Source: Selenomonas sp. GACV-9 (lineage in GTDB: Bacteria > Bacillota > Negativicutes > Selenomonadales > Selenomonadaceae). From it: a DNA stretch of 64,000 bases. The stretch covers positions 434,001 to 498,000 of the forward strand of contig FPAX01000001.1 of NCBI GenBank assembly GCA_900116485.1, written 5' to 3'. Position 1 is the first letter of the stretch; each line of letters begins with the position of its first letter. Below the pieces are notes generated by a model, which did no database searches, was not told the DNA's origin, and saw only the letters and a program-made list of their open reading frames with translations. Below are positions 25,198 to 32,793 of this stretch, piece after piece. Made by a program: the position numbers and the translations under genes.

Positions 25198-25660
25198 TTA
25201 TTTTAAGTTAGCTTGAAAGAAAGCTGCTAACTTGTCAAAGGGGATTTTGGCTTTATTATCGTAAAGGTCGATATGGGACGCGCCGGGAACGATTACCAAC
25301 TCCTTGTTGTCCCCTTGCAGCTTTTTGAAGGCATCTTCGCCAAAGTAACGGGAATGGGCCTTTTCGCCATGCAGCACCCTTACGGCACTCTTGATTTCAT
25401 CCGCATAGGAAAGAATCGGCATATTCATGAACGAAAGTGCTGTAGTCTGGTTCCAGCCGCCATTGGAGTTCAGGGAACGGGGATGGTAGCCGCGCTCCGT
25501 CTTGTAATAGGTGTAGTAATCCTTCACAAACCAGGGAGCATCATCGGGCAAAACATCCGGCACGCCGCCAGCGTAATGCCATAACGGTTCACAAAGGTCA
25601 CCTTGCGATGGTCAACTTTGTCGCTCTTGGGGTTTCGCAGCGCATCAGCAGGAACTGCTT
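25198..25660 (-). pseudogene. Alpha/beta hydrolase remnant
   Basis: The reverse strand carries a short N-terminal piece, SDKVDHRKVTFVNRYGITLA (to about 25575), joined directly to a C-terminal piece: DDAPWFVKDYYTYYKTERGYHPRSLNS, VLHGEKAHSRYFGEDAF, VPGASHIDLYDNKAKIPFDKL. Compared with the gene at 21613-22779, about 200 residues including the nucleophile elbow are gone. The frame also shifts at the join. Confidence 0.8.
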
Positions 25661-25869
25661 CCCAAAACCGGATGCTTTACCTGCCGCAGGGCCCGCACCC
25701 GGATGAGCCGCAGGGCTTCCGACAGCTCTACATCAGACCGCTGTCCGTTGTTTTCGTAAACACATAGGGGTTCTTCCACGCCGATTTCGCTGGCGGGCAT
25801 ATAGACATATTCGCAGGTGTTATTGTCACCAAAGATAACGCCTGTCTTTAATTCCGATATGGTAATCAT
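25645..25869 (-). CDS. Short hypothetical protein downstream of DUF5131
   Basis: A 74-residue frame from ATG 25869 that starts MITISELKTGVIFGDNNTCEYVYMP and is acidic in the middle. It follows the DUF5131 gene by 37 bases on the same strand. Its last residues run into the hydrolase remnant, so the native 3' end may be lost. I recognise no family. Confidence 0.4.
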   Translation of the reverse strand: MITISELKTGVIFGDNNTCEYVYMPASEIGVEEPLCVYENNGQRSDVELSEALRLIRVRALRQVKHPVLGSSSC

Positions 25870-25906
25870 TTATTTTGCTCCTATTCTGCTTCTTCTACTT
25901 GTACAG

Positions 25907-26782
25907 TTAATTCCCGCACTTGCCGCAATAGCTGCATCCATTGCATATCAACCTGCTGCCGCAGGCATGGCAATGCGGGCCATCATAAGCTGCGCTATAG
26001 CAATCCTCTGACGATACCGGAATGCCAATAGCATACCGCAGGTCAATATGCATGGGCTTGCCCTTGAAATTCAAACCTGCCTTAAATGCCTGCTCCGCCT
26101 GTTTCTGCTTGCTTTGCAAACGATAATGCTTGCCGTCTTTAATGAAATCTGAGCCGATTTCAATGAAGGAAAAGGATACACTGGCTTCCTGGCACTCCTT
26201 ATGCAAAGCCAGTACCCAATCATAATTGCAGGGCCGTGCCCCTTCATAATTCTCGCCGCCGCAGATAACCTGCTCGATGAAACCATCATCCAGATAGGGC
26301 TTCAGGCTTACGGAACCAATCAAGGGCGCACACATCACACCTTTGTGCATGAAGGGCAAATCCTTAAGCAGCGGCAGTCTGATGTCAGCCATTTTTTGAT
26401 TCTCGCAGGTGACATTGAACCAGATATTCTCCCAGCCGCTGCCAAAGTCTTGAGGCAGACAGTCCGCCACCCGCTCCGGCCGTTTGGTCAGCAGATAGAA
26501 AATGACATCCGGCCGCTGCCGCATGATTTCCCATGCCTCGTCCCGCCATTTGTCCGCCTCTTCCAGAAAAAAATCCGAAGTCATGCAAACCCGGATAAGC
26601 TCGCCGCTCTTTACCTTATAGCTGCCATAGCGGTCTTTCTGCAAAGGGTAGGCAAAATTGTCCGTGCGATAAATGACGGAACCGTCCTTCCCTCTTTGCT
26701 TATCCAGCGTATACATATAGCAATTGGCACAGCCAGGACTGATTTTCCTGCAGCCATGCCATGGATTCCAGATGTCATGCAT
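25907..26782 (-). CDS. DUF5131 (phage Gp37-like) iron-sulfur protein
   Basis: 291 residues. The N-terminal IWNPWHGCRKISPGCANCYMYT is the cysteine signature of the DUF5131/Gp37 family, related to radical SAM-like folds. Further on: YLLTKRPERV, ENIWFNVTCENQ, VICGGENYEGARPCNYDWV and a C-terminal Cys knuckle (CHACGSRLICNGCSYCGKCG). The start is 6 bases after the Rrf2 gene, so the two are co-transcribed. Family members occur in phages and chromosomes with unknown chemistry. Confidence 0.88.
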   Translation of the reverse strand: MHDIWNPWHGCRKISPGCANCYMYTLDKQRGKDGSVIYRTDNFAYPLQKDRYGSYKVKSGELIRVCMTSDFFLEEADKWRDEAWEIMRQRPDVIFYLLTKRPERVADCLPQDFGSGWENIWFNVTCENQKMADIRLPLLKDLPFMHKGVMCAPLIGSVSLKPYLDDGFIEQVICGGENYEGARPCNYDWVLALHKECQEASVSFSFIEIGSDFIKDGKHYRLQSKQKQAEQAFKAGLNFKGKPMHIDLRYAIGIPVSSEDCYSAAYDGPHCHACGSRLICNGCSYCGKCGN

Positions 26783-26788
26783 AATTTC

Positions 26789-27220
26789 TCACTCTGCCGC
26801 TTCTTTCGCCTCGATAGACGCCAATAAATCGGCAATGGTAACTTTCTTGAAATCAGCCTGCATATGCTGCCTGACCTCTTCGAGCCTGTCCCCTAGCACC
26901 CCATGGATATTCCTGCCCACCGGGCACTTCGGATTGGGGTTCTCCTGAAAATGAAATAGATCCTCGTCCTCTTCCACAGCCTGGAAGACATCCCACAACG
27001 TGATGTCTTGCGGGCTTTTTGTGAGTTTGGCCCCACCGACACCTGCTGCCACATCCACCAGGCCGGCGGCTTTGAGCTGCCCCAATGTTTTCCGAATAAT
27101 GACCGGGTTCACATTGACACTGCTGGCCAAAAAGGTGGAAGTGATCTTGTACTCATCCTTGAACCGCTCGATACAAAGCAATATATGTGTCGCTACCGGC
27201 AGACGAAACGAAAACTGCAT
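26789..27220 (-). CDS. Rrf2-family transcriptional regulator
   Basis: 143-residue winged-HTH regulator. Pattern: PVATHILLCIERFKDEYKITSTFLASSVNVNPVIIRKTLGQLKAAGLV followed by GGAKLTKSPQDITLWDVFQAVE. Only one cysteine is in the usual cluster region (KCPVG), so an IscR-type iron-sulfur cluster with three Cys is unlikely; it resembles the YwnA group. CGGAGG precedes ATG 27220. Divergent from a cupin gene with a dyad between them. Confidence 0.9.
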   Translation of the reverse strand: MQFSFRLPVATHILLCIERFKDEYKITSTFLASSVNVNPVIIRKTLGQLKAAGLVDVAAGVGGAKLTKSPQDITLWDVFQAVEEDEDLFHFQENPNPKCPVGRNIHGVLGDRLEEVRQHMQADFKKVTIADLLASIEAKEAAE

Positions 27221-27380
27221 GCAAAAACCTCCGTTATGTAGTCGTTGTACCATACAATATTACATCACCTATAAAATGTCAACCCAAATCCCCCAGCAAT
27301 CTATGACAATGATGAAATCGTGCGCCGCAGATTTTTTATTGTAACCATTGACATTACATCGAGGCGGTGTTATTATTTTA

Positions 27381-27401
27381 TTGTAATCGATATCATTACA
27401 A
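27381..27401. promoter_or_regulatory. Candidate Rrf2 operator
   Basis: TTGTAAT (27381-27387) and ATTACAA (27395-27401) form a dyad separated by 7 bases, 25 bases before the cupin start. A related ATATTACAT lies near 27257-27265 on the Rrf2 side. This fits Rrf2 autoregulation plus control of the cupin. Confidence 0.5.
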
Positions 27402-27426
27402 CAAAAACTCATTGGAGGAAAATCAA

Positions 27427-27783
27427 ATGGCAAATTTTAACAAAATCACTGTGGCAAGCGATGCAAGAACTGAACTGCATGACAAATTGAACCTGACGGG
27501 GGCAGAGATCAGCGTCAACAACCTGCCCGCCGGAGCCGGTGTTCCCTTTGTACACTACCACAAGAAAAACGAGGAGATTTACTTCGTCACGGCCGGTAAG
27601 GGCACAGCTGTGATTGACGGGCAGACCGTAGAACTCGCAGCTGGCGATTGGCTGCGCATTGCCCCAGCTGCGCGGCGTCAATTCTCGGCAGCTGCCAATG
27701 AAGGCATCAGCTTCATCTGCATCCAGGTGCGGGAAAACTCCCTGGAGGAATATACCGCAGACGATGCTGAAGTAGAACAGTAA
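27427..27783 (+). CDS. Cupin-domain protein
   Basis: 118-residue single-domain cupin. Metal motif 1 reads PFVHYHKKNEEIYFV (HxHx4Ex..) and motif 2 GDWLRIAPAARRQF, in which the usual histidine is replaced. TTGGAGGAAAATCAA supports ATG 27427. Divergent from the Rrf2 regulator. Family covers dioxygenases, isomerases and binding proteins; no substrate is evident. Confidence 0.88.
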   Translation: MANFNKITVASDARTELHDKLNLTGAEISVNNLPAGAGVPFVHYHKKNEEIYFVTAGKGTAVIDGQTVELAAGDWLRIAPAARRQFSAAANEGISFICIQVRENSLEEYTADDAEVEQ

Positions 27784-27805
27784 GATCAACCGTTATCAGA
27801 TAGCA

Positions 27806-27860
27806 AAAGCCATCAATAAGCACAGATTGAGATATCTGCCTTATTGATGGCTTTATTTTT
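27806..27860. terminator. Terminator after cupin gene
   Basis: AAAGCCATCAATAAG (27806-27820) pairs with CTTATTGATGGCTTT (27840-27854), then ATTTTTG. Confidence 0.85.
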
Positions 27861-27926
27861 GCTATTAGTATTTCACTACGCCTCTAGCTGTATATTGCAC
27901 GCTAAGGAAACCACCAGTTTCACAAC

Positions 27927-28424
27927 TTATGAAAGATACTCAGCCAGTGCATAACCCAGATTTCCTTTGTAGTAAACATAGTAGTACCCGTTGCTGCCTG
28001 CTTTGACAAAGCGAACGTATTCCCCTAGCGGAATACGGGTAATCACCGCTGCATCCGCGGACGGTGCTGAACGCAGGCTTATCCACTCGTTACAGTTGTC
28101 CACACGGTATAACGTGCAATGAGGAGTCAAATAGCTGTATAATGCATAACCCGTATTCCCATGATAGCGGACATGGGCAAATATCATCTTTTGATAGCAG
28201 GGATCATTGTCATCAATAATATTCACCATATCTCCAAGTGGTATCTTCGCGATGACGGGAGCATCTGTAGATGCATATGCCCGAAGGCTTATCCAGCTTT
28301 CACAGTTGACAACATACATACCACCATCCGTATTCGTTGTCCCCGTAGATGCGACAGTATAATTGGACACAATCAACAGGCAAACCAGGAATACATAGAA
28401 CCATATTCTTTTCATCTTATTCAT
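27927..28424 (-). CDS. Secreted protein with two SH3b domains
   Basis: 165 residues with a signal peptide (KMKRIWFYVFLVCLLIVSNYTVAS). Two bacterial SH3 repeats follow, each with WISLRxxxSxDAxVIxxIPLG, then VxYxGNxGYALxxYL. Bacterial SH3 domains bind peptidoglycan peptides or are general adaptors. GGGGGA lies before ATG 28424. It is the second gene after the C39-like protein, so they may act together at the cell surface. Confidence 0.88.
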   Translation of the reverse strand: MNKMKRIWFYVFLVCLLIVSNYTVASTGTTNTDGGMYVVNCESWISLRAYASTDAPVIAKIPLGDMVNIIDDNDPCYQKMIFAHVRYHGNTGYALYSYLTPHCTLYRVDNCNEWISLRSAPSADAAVITRIPLGEYVRFVKAGSNGYYYVYYKGNLGYALAEYLS

Positions 28425-28435
28425 AATCAATCCCC

Positions 28436-29161
28436 CTATTTTCCTACAGTATCAGCGTCCTTCGGATAAGCTATAATCCAAGGTTGATAGCGCTCCTTCT
28501 TGGGCAGCATGGAATGATCAAACCACATGGAGTAGAATTTTGTAGCATTACCAGCTGTATATCCATCCTGTTTATGGTCACAAGTATCGTAAGGATCTGC
28601 AAAAATAAGCATATCATCCAGCATTGACTTCGTTCCCATGTTGTCATAGCCAATAATAGCCCGCCAATGACCGCCCCACTCTATATTTTCCACCAGTACC
28701 GGTTTCCCATGAGCCAGCGATTCCAAGATAAAGGTACGGAAATCCTCATAGCGGCTAAGTTTATCGCTGTTCAGGCTGCTGCGCACTTCCCAGCCGATTC
28801 CTTTAAAGAATCCAACCATATTTCTAAGCCCGGTACCGATTGGATACCCCTGGGTTTTCATGGCCTTTGTCAAGCTCATTTCATCATAATCCCTGTTCCC
28901 ATACCAATAAAGCACGGTCAGGGCAGCTGCTGGGCCACAGGTATACTCTCTTGCCTGTTGATAGGTCTTATAGTGGGAAAGTACAATACGGCGTCCCGGG
29001 ATACTTTCCATGTTGTAGAAATCCATTTTTGTAAAATACGGTGAATCCTTATGATTTATTTCGGCTGGGGCAGATGAAGCACCTTCTGTAACCGTATCAA
29101 GCCCAGCCGGATAGGGAATCACCTTCTCTTTTGAACTCCATCTTCCGATTGTATAATTCAA
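28436..29161 (-). CDS. C39-like cysteine peptidase family protein
   Basis: 241-residue papain-like (peptidase C39_2) domain. Catalytic Cys in REYTCGPAAALTVLYWYG, His in GGHWRAIIGYD, and Asp in FADPYD. The start is uncertain: TTG 29161 is the first in-frame start after a TGA, and a GAGGAGG lies 27 bases upstream, too far. No signal peptide is visible although the partner SH3 protein has one, so the 5' end may be altered. Substrate unknown. Confidence 0.75.
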   Translation of the reverse strand: MNYTIGRWSSKEKVIPYPAGLDTVTEGASSAPAEINHKDSPYFTKMDFYNMESIPGRRIVLSHYKTYQQAREYTCGPAAALTVLYWYGNRDYDEMSLTKAMKTQGYPIGTGLRNMVGFFKGIGWEVRSSLNSDKLSRYEDFRTFILESLAHGKPVLVENIEWGGHWRAIIGYDNMGTKSMLDDMLIFADPYDTCDHKQDGYTAGNATKFYSMWFDHSMLPKKERYQPWIIAYPKDADTVGK

Positions 29162-29194
29162 TTTTCACCGTCCAATTACCTGCCTCCTCAACGA

Positions 29195-29229
29195 CAAAAG
29201 GCAATGCACATATTTCATGCACATTGCCT
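29195..29229 (-). terminator. Terminator near end of the flavodoxin operon / C39 upstream region
   Basis: AGGCAATG (29199-29206) pairs with CATTGCCT (29222-29229); on the reverse strand TTTTG follows. It ends the operon that finishes at 29244. Confidence 0.6.
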
Positions 29230-29243
29230 GATGCTTGTCACGC

Positions 29244-29720
29244 TTATAAGCTCTCCACCCAGTTTTTAAGGTCAGCAACCGAAGGATTCCCATTCAACAG
29301 CTTGCCTTCCCGGATAGCGGTACTGTCTGCCACGCTTCCTTTCAGTCCTTCCACGGCCTTGCCAAAGCCGCTGCCGCCGGAGGTGGCGAAGAGAATAATG
29401 GTCTTGCCGGCAAAATCATAGCTTTCCAGGAATGTGTTGATGATGGTGGGCGCCACATACCACCAGATGGGAAAGCCCACAAATATCACATCATAGTCCG
29501 CAATCCTGGCGTCACCTGCCGCAATCTGCGGACGAGATTTACTATCCCGCATCTCCACGGAGCTGCGGGAATTTTTATCATGCCAATCCAAATCAGCCTG
29601 GGTATAGGGCACTTCCGGCTTGATTTCAAATAAATCTGCCCCAGCCGCCTCGGCAAGGTTCTTGGCAGCCTTTGCCGTTACACCGCTAGCGGAAAAATAG
29701 GCAACTAATTTCTTACTCAT
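29244..29720 (-). CDS. Flavodoxin
   Basis: 158-residue flavodoxin of the Flavodoxin_4 group. KLVAYFSASGVTAKAAKNLAE is the FMN phosphate loop; VGFPIWWYVAPTIINTFLE and LFATSGGSGFGK are typical. GGGAGGTAATCAC supports ATG 29720. Closest relative in the window is the protein at 61995-62474. Third gene of an operon led by the flavodoxin lipoprotein and the MerR-type promoter at 31089. Confidence 0.92.
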   Translation of the reverse strand: MSKKLVAYFSASGVTAKAAKNLAEAAGADLFEIKPEVPYTQADLDWHDKNSRSSVEMRDSKSRPQIAAGDARIADYDVIFVGFPIWWYVAPTIINTFLESYDFAGKTIILFATSGGSGFGKAVEGLKGSVADSTAIREGKLLNGNPSVADLKNWVESL

Positions 29721-29744
29721 GTGATTACCTCCCATATCAAATGT

Positions 29745-30419
29745 TCATGCTTTTAGATAGCGCTGCAATGCGGCTCCCAGCAAAACATAGAGTCCGATGG
29801 TTCCACAGAGCAGCAGTACATAGATGACCGCCGGTTCGTTGGTGGCTGCCGTGGCAAAGATATGTTTCATCAGCAGGCGGTCGCCGATGCGGTTCAGGAA
29901 GGACGCATAAATCCCTGCACTGAGCGCCGCCAGACTCAAAGCTGCCACAACTGCCCGTTTAGCCACAGCAGACAGTTTCCAGTCAAAGACCTTTTGCCAC
30001 TGCCCCAGCCAGCCTTTGAAATGCAGCCCCCAATGGAGGCCGCATAAAATCAGCAGGGCATAGGGCAGGGACACATGATACTGATGAATGACAATGCTGC
30101 GCTGGATTTCCAGCGGCATGATATCTTTCAGCAGGAAGTTGGATATGCCAAGACCGGCAAACACAGTCACCAGCACCACGGCAATCAGCAATATATCAAT
30201 GACCGTGCCCAAAGCCCGCCGAAAATTCCATTTGCCCTGCCGCAAGCTTTTCAGCCAGTGACGATTCTGATAGAGATGAACGCCTGCCAGCAGGAACCAG
30301 GCTGCGCCTATGATTTCATGCAGCAGCTTGGGGATATAGTGAAAACTCATGGCCAGCACAAACAGCAACGGCAAAAGCGCCGTTACGGCCATGCGCCGAT
30401 TTATGCTCCGGTAATTCAT
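29745..30419 (-). CDS. DUF4405 membrane protein (cytochrome b-like)
   Basis: 224 residues, about six helices. FHYIPKLLHEIIGAAWFLLAGVHLYQNRHW and HQYHVSLPYALLILCGLHWGLHF hold regularly spaced histidines (H at about 28, 34, 48, 116, 129 and 133) as expected for DUF4405/flavocytochrome-b-like proteins that may bind haem. Its start overlaps the stop of the lipoprotein gene by 4 bases. Between two flavodoxins, it may pass electrons across the membrane to the lipoprotein; inference. Confidence 0.85.
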   Translation of the reverse strand: MNYRSINRRMAVTALLPLLFVLAMSFHYIPKLLHEIIGAAWFLLAGVHLYQNRHWLKSLRQGKWNFRRALGTVIDILLIAVVLVTVFAGLGISNFLLKDIMPLEIQRSIVIHQYHVSLPYALLILCGLHWGLHFKGWLGQWQKVFDWKLSAVAKRAVVAALSLAALSAGIYASFLNRIGDRLLMKHIFATAATNEPAVIYVLLLCGTIGLYVLLGAALQRYLKA

Positions 30420-31042
30420 AAGCCTAAGCCATTGTACCAGGCTTTGATTTCATCTGCCCCAGCCTGCGGGCTGAATAACTTACCCGGCTTCCAGTTGGCC
30501 TTGCCTTTGGTAATCCTGGCCAGATAATCTGCACTGCTGCCGATATCACTGCCGCCGGATGTGCAAATAGCCGTCATATTCTTGCCCGTAAAGTCATAGC
30601 TTTCCACGAATGTGTCCATGATGCGGGGCGCCTGAGCCCACCAGATGGGATAGGCCAGGATAATGGTCTTGTAGCTGGCAATGGGGGCATTCTTGTCCGC
30701 TAAGGAGGGGCGGAAGCCATCATTTTTCTGCTCTACCGTGGCTCTGGTCGTTTCATCATTGTAATTCAGGTCTTCGGCCGTATAGGGGGATTCCGGCCGA
30801 ATTTCATACAAATCTGCGCCCAGGGCCTTGGCGGTATTCTCCGCCAGCTGCTTCGTATTGCCTGTCGCGGAAAAATAAGCGACTAAGATCTTATCTCCTG
30901 CTGCCGCAGCATCAGTATTAGCCGCCTGAGCCACCGTTTTAGCTGGCGGTGTCTTTTCCTCGGCCTTGCCATTATCCGTGCCGCAGCCCATCAGCCCCAG
31001 TACCATCAGCATGGACAAGCAGGCAATCCATAATTTCTTCAT
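30416..31042 (-). CDS. Flavodoxin-domain lipoprotein
   Basis: 208 residues. A signal peptide ends in LGLMGC (lipobox), followed by an Ala/Lys/Pro linker and a flavodoxin domain starting ILVAYFSATGNTKQLAENTA, with LAYPIWWAQAPRIMDTF and ICTSGGSDIGSS. It is therefore tethered on the outer face of the inner membrane. First gene of the operon, just downstream of the MerR-type promoter at 31089-31119. Surface-anchored flavodoxins are unusual, since FMN proteins are normally cytosolic. Confidence 0.9.
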   Translation of the reverse strand: MKKLWIACLSMLMVLGLMGCGTDNGKAEEKTPPAKTVAQAANTDAAAAGDKILVAYFSATGNTKQLAENTAKALGADLYEIRPESPYTAEDLNYNDETTRATVEQKNDGFRPSLADKNAPIASYKTIILAYPIWWAQAPRIMDTFVESYDFTGKNMTAICTSGGSDIGSSADYLARITKGKANWKPGKLFSPQAGADEIKAWYNGLGL

Positions 31043-31088
31043 GCGTTTTGCTCCTTTCCGGTCAGCTCACATCAACATTTATGGTTAA

Positions 31089-31119
31089 ACTCTATCACTT
31101 AAAGCCAACTCTAAGTCAA
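31089..31119 (-). promoter_or_regulatory. MerR-type promoter for flavodoxin operon
   Basis: Reverse strand: TTGACT (31114-31119), 19-base spacer with TAGAGTTGGCTTTAAGTG, then TAGAGT (31089-31094). Confidence 0.78.
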
Positions 31120-31125
31120 GCCTTT

Positions 31126-31806
31126 TTAGAGATTCGCTCCGATTTTATAGGCAATATCGGCAAACTGGGATTTTTCCACCAGCGAGCGGGCGCCGCAGCC
31201 CGTGGCCATCACCTGACCAACATCCTGCCATTCCATGTAGCGTACCAGCGTGTTATAATGATTGACCAATGCTTCCATCGTCCAATCGGCACTGTTGTAG
31301 GCCGTGGCCATCATGATGGATTTCTTGCCATGAAGCTTGCCCGTGCGGGAATAGAAGCGGTCAACAATCGTCTTTAACTGCGCCGACATGCCAAAGTAAT
31401 ACAGCGGTGTGGTCAGCACGATCAGGTCTGCCTCCAGCATCTTGGGCATCAGCGTGTTTTCAATGGCATCCTTGAAAATGCACGGGCCGTCCATACCGCA
31501 TTTGTCGCAGCCACGGCAGGGATGAGTTTCCTCATTGGCTGCATCAAAGGTAAAAACCTCATGGCCGGCACTTCTGGCTCCATCCGTAAACCGGTCAGCC
31601 AGATAAATGGATGTTGATTCACTTTTCGGATGGGGACTGCTGGTGATTACCACAATTTTCATATTCGCGCCTCCTGATACGCTGCCCTTTTCCGGGACCA
31701 CATTTGCTTTTGACTCATCGCCGGTCAGGGCTGACAGGCCGCAGCCGGCCAAAAAGAAGGTTACCGCCCCCATGCCGCTGACTTTCAAAAACTCTCGTCT
31801 GTTCAT
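31126..31806 (-). CDS. Tat-signal lipoprotein FMN reductase-like flavoprotein
   Basis: 226 residues. NRREFLKVSGMG is a Tat motif and FFLAGC a lipobox. After a spacer, MKIVVITSSPHPKSESTSIYLADRF begins the NADPH-FMN-reductase fold, with HPCRGCDKCG and TPLYYFGMSAQLKTIVDRF. AAAGGA supports ATG 31806. Second gene after the CMD-cupin gene (gap about 20 bases). It is probably exported folded with its flavin by Tat. A Met at the start of the flavin domain suggests that domain was fused onto the signal. Confidence 0.88.
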   Translation of the reverse strand: MNRREFLKVSGMGAVTFFLAGCGLSALTGDESKANVVPEKGSVSGGANMKIVVITSSPHPKSESTSIYLADRFTDGARSAGHEVFTFDAANEETHPCRGCDKCGMDGPCIFKDAIENTLMPKMLEADLIVLTTPLYYFGMSAQLKTIVDRFYSRTGKLHGKKSIMMATAYNSADWTMEALVNHYNTLVRYMEWQDVGQVMATGCGARSLVEKSQFADIAYKIGANL

Positions 31807-31826
31807 ACACATCAATCCTTTTATTT

Positions 31827-32705
31827 TCAGGGCAGCTTGTTATACTCCTTTTCCTCCACCGGCTCACACCACTCATTGGAAGTATTTTCCCCCGGCACCT
31901 CGATGGCAATATGCTGGAAGGCGGAGTCCTTGGCGGCGCCATGCCAGTGCTTGACACCTGCGGGGATATGCACGACATCTCCCACCTTCAATTCCTGAGC
32001 AGGCTTGCCCCATTCCTGATACCAGCCACGGCCGGCAGTGACCAGCAGCATCTGCCCGCCGCCTTTGTCGGCATGATGAATATGCCAATGGTTGCGGCAG
32101 CCCGGCTCAAAGGTCACATTGCCAATCACTACCTGGTCAAGAGAAACCATATGGAGATAGCTTTTGCCGTCAAAATACTGGGCATAGTTGACATTTTCAC
32201 CGCCAACGGGGAACAAGCTGGTTTCCTTGATGGTTTCCAAATCCATATGATTGTTTCCTTTAATCTCTGTATTCTTGGTAGCTGGCTCGTTATAGACTTC
32301 CTTGGCCAGATTGAACGCCGCCCAAGCCTTGGGCCAGCCCGCATAGAACCCCAGCTGGGTGATGACCTCAGCCATTTCCTCACGGGTAACGCCGTTTTTC
32401 TTCGCCGACTGCAGATGATATTTCAAAGAGCTGTCCGTCATGCCGCTGGCCACCAATGCCGAAACCGTCACGATGCTGCGGTCATGCAAGGACAGAACAT
32501 CATTTTTTGACCATACCTCTCCAAAGAGAATATCATCATTATAGCGGGCAAAATCCGGGGCAAATTCCCCTAATTGCGTTCTGCCTGCGGTCTGTGTAAT
32601 CTTTACTGCTTTTTTCGTCTGTGCCGTAGCTGCCTCCATAAATGTAAAATTTGTCATGATCATGCCTGCAGCTATTGCTGCGGCCAAGATTTTCTTTCCC
32701 TTCAC
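31827..32705 (-). CDS. Exported carboxymuconolactone decarboxylase-cupin fusion
   Basis: 292 residues from a GTG start (GGAGC 6 bases upstream). A signal peptide (KKILAAAIAAGMIMTNFTFMEA) leads into a CMD/AhpD-like domain (about 45-150: SLHDRSIVTVSALVASGM, YHLQSAKKNGVTREEMAEVITQLGFYAGWPKAW), which lacks the CxxC of AhpD. The C-terminal part (155-292) is a cupin with HWHIHHADKGGGQMLLVTAG and GDVVHIPAGVKHWHGA. Inside the gene AAAGGAAACAATC precedes MDLETIK, so the cupin might also be made alone. MerR-type promoter at 32745. The second copy at 51902 keeps only the cupin intact. Confidence 0.9.
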   Translation of the reverse strand: MKGKKILAAAIAAGMIMTNFTFMEAATAQTKKAVKITQTAGRTQLGEFAPDFARYNDDILFGEVWSKNDVLSLHDRSIVTVSALVASGMTDSSLKYHLQSAKKNGVTREEMAEVITQLGFYAGWPKAWAAFNLAKEVYNEPATKNTEIKGNNHMDLETIKETSLFPVGGENVNYAQYFDGKSYLHMVSLDQVVIGNVTFEPGCRNHWHIHHADKGGGQMLLVTAGRGWYQEWGKPAQELKVGDVVHIPAGVKHWHGAAKDSAFQHIAIEVPGENTSNEWCEPVEEKEYNKLP

Positions 32706-32744
32706 GCGACGCTCCTTCCTGCCCGATAATATCAGGTTATCTTC

Positions 32745-32775
32745 ACCTTAACACTTGAAGTGAACTTCAAGTCAA
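32745..32775 (-). promoter_or_regulatory. MerR-type promoter for CMD-cupin operon
   Basis: Reverse strand: TTGACT (32770-32775), 19-base spacer containing the perfect dyad ACTTGAAGTtcACTTCAAGT, then TAAGGT (32745-32750). Confidence 0.82.
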
Positions 32776-32793
32776 GCATATTTTTAATTTACT

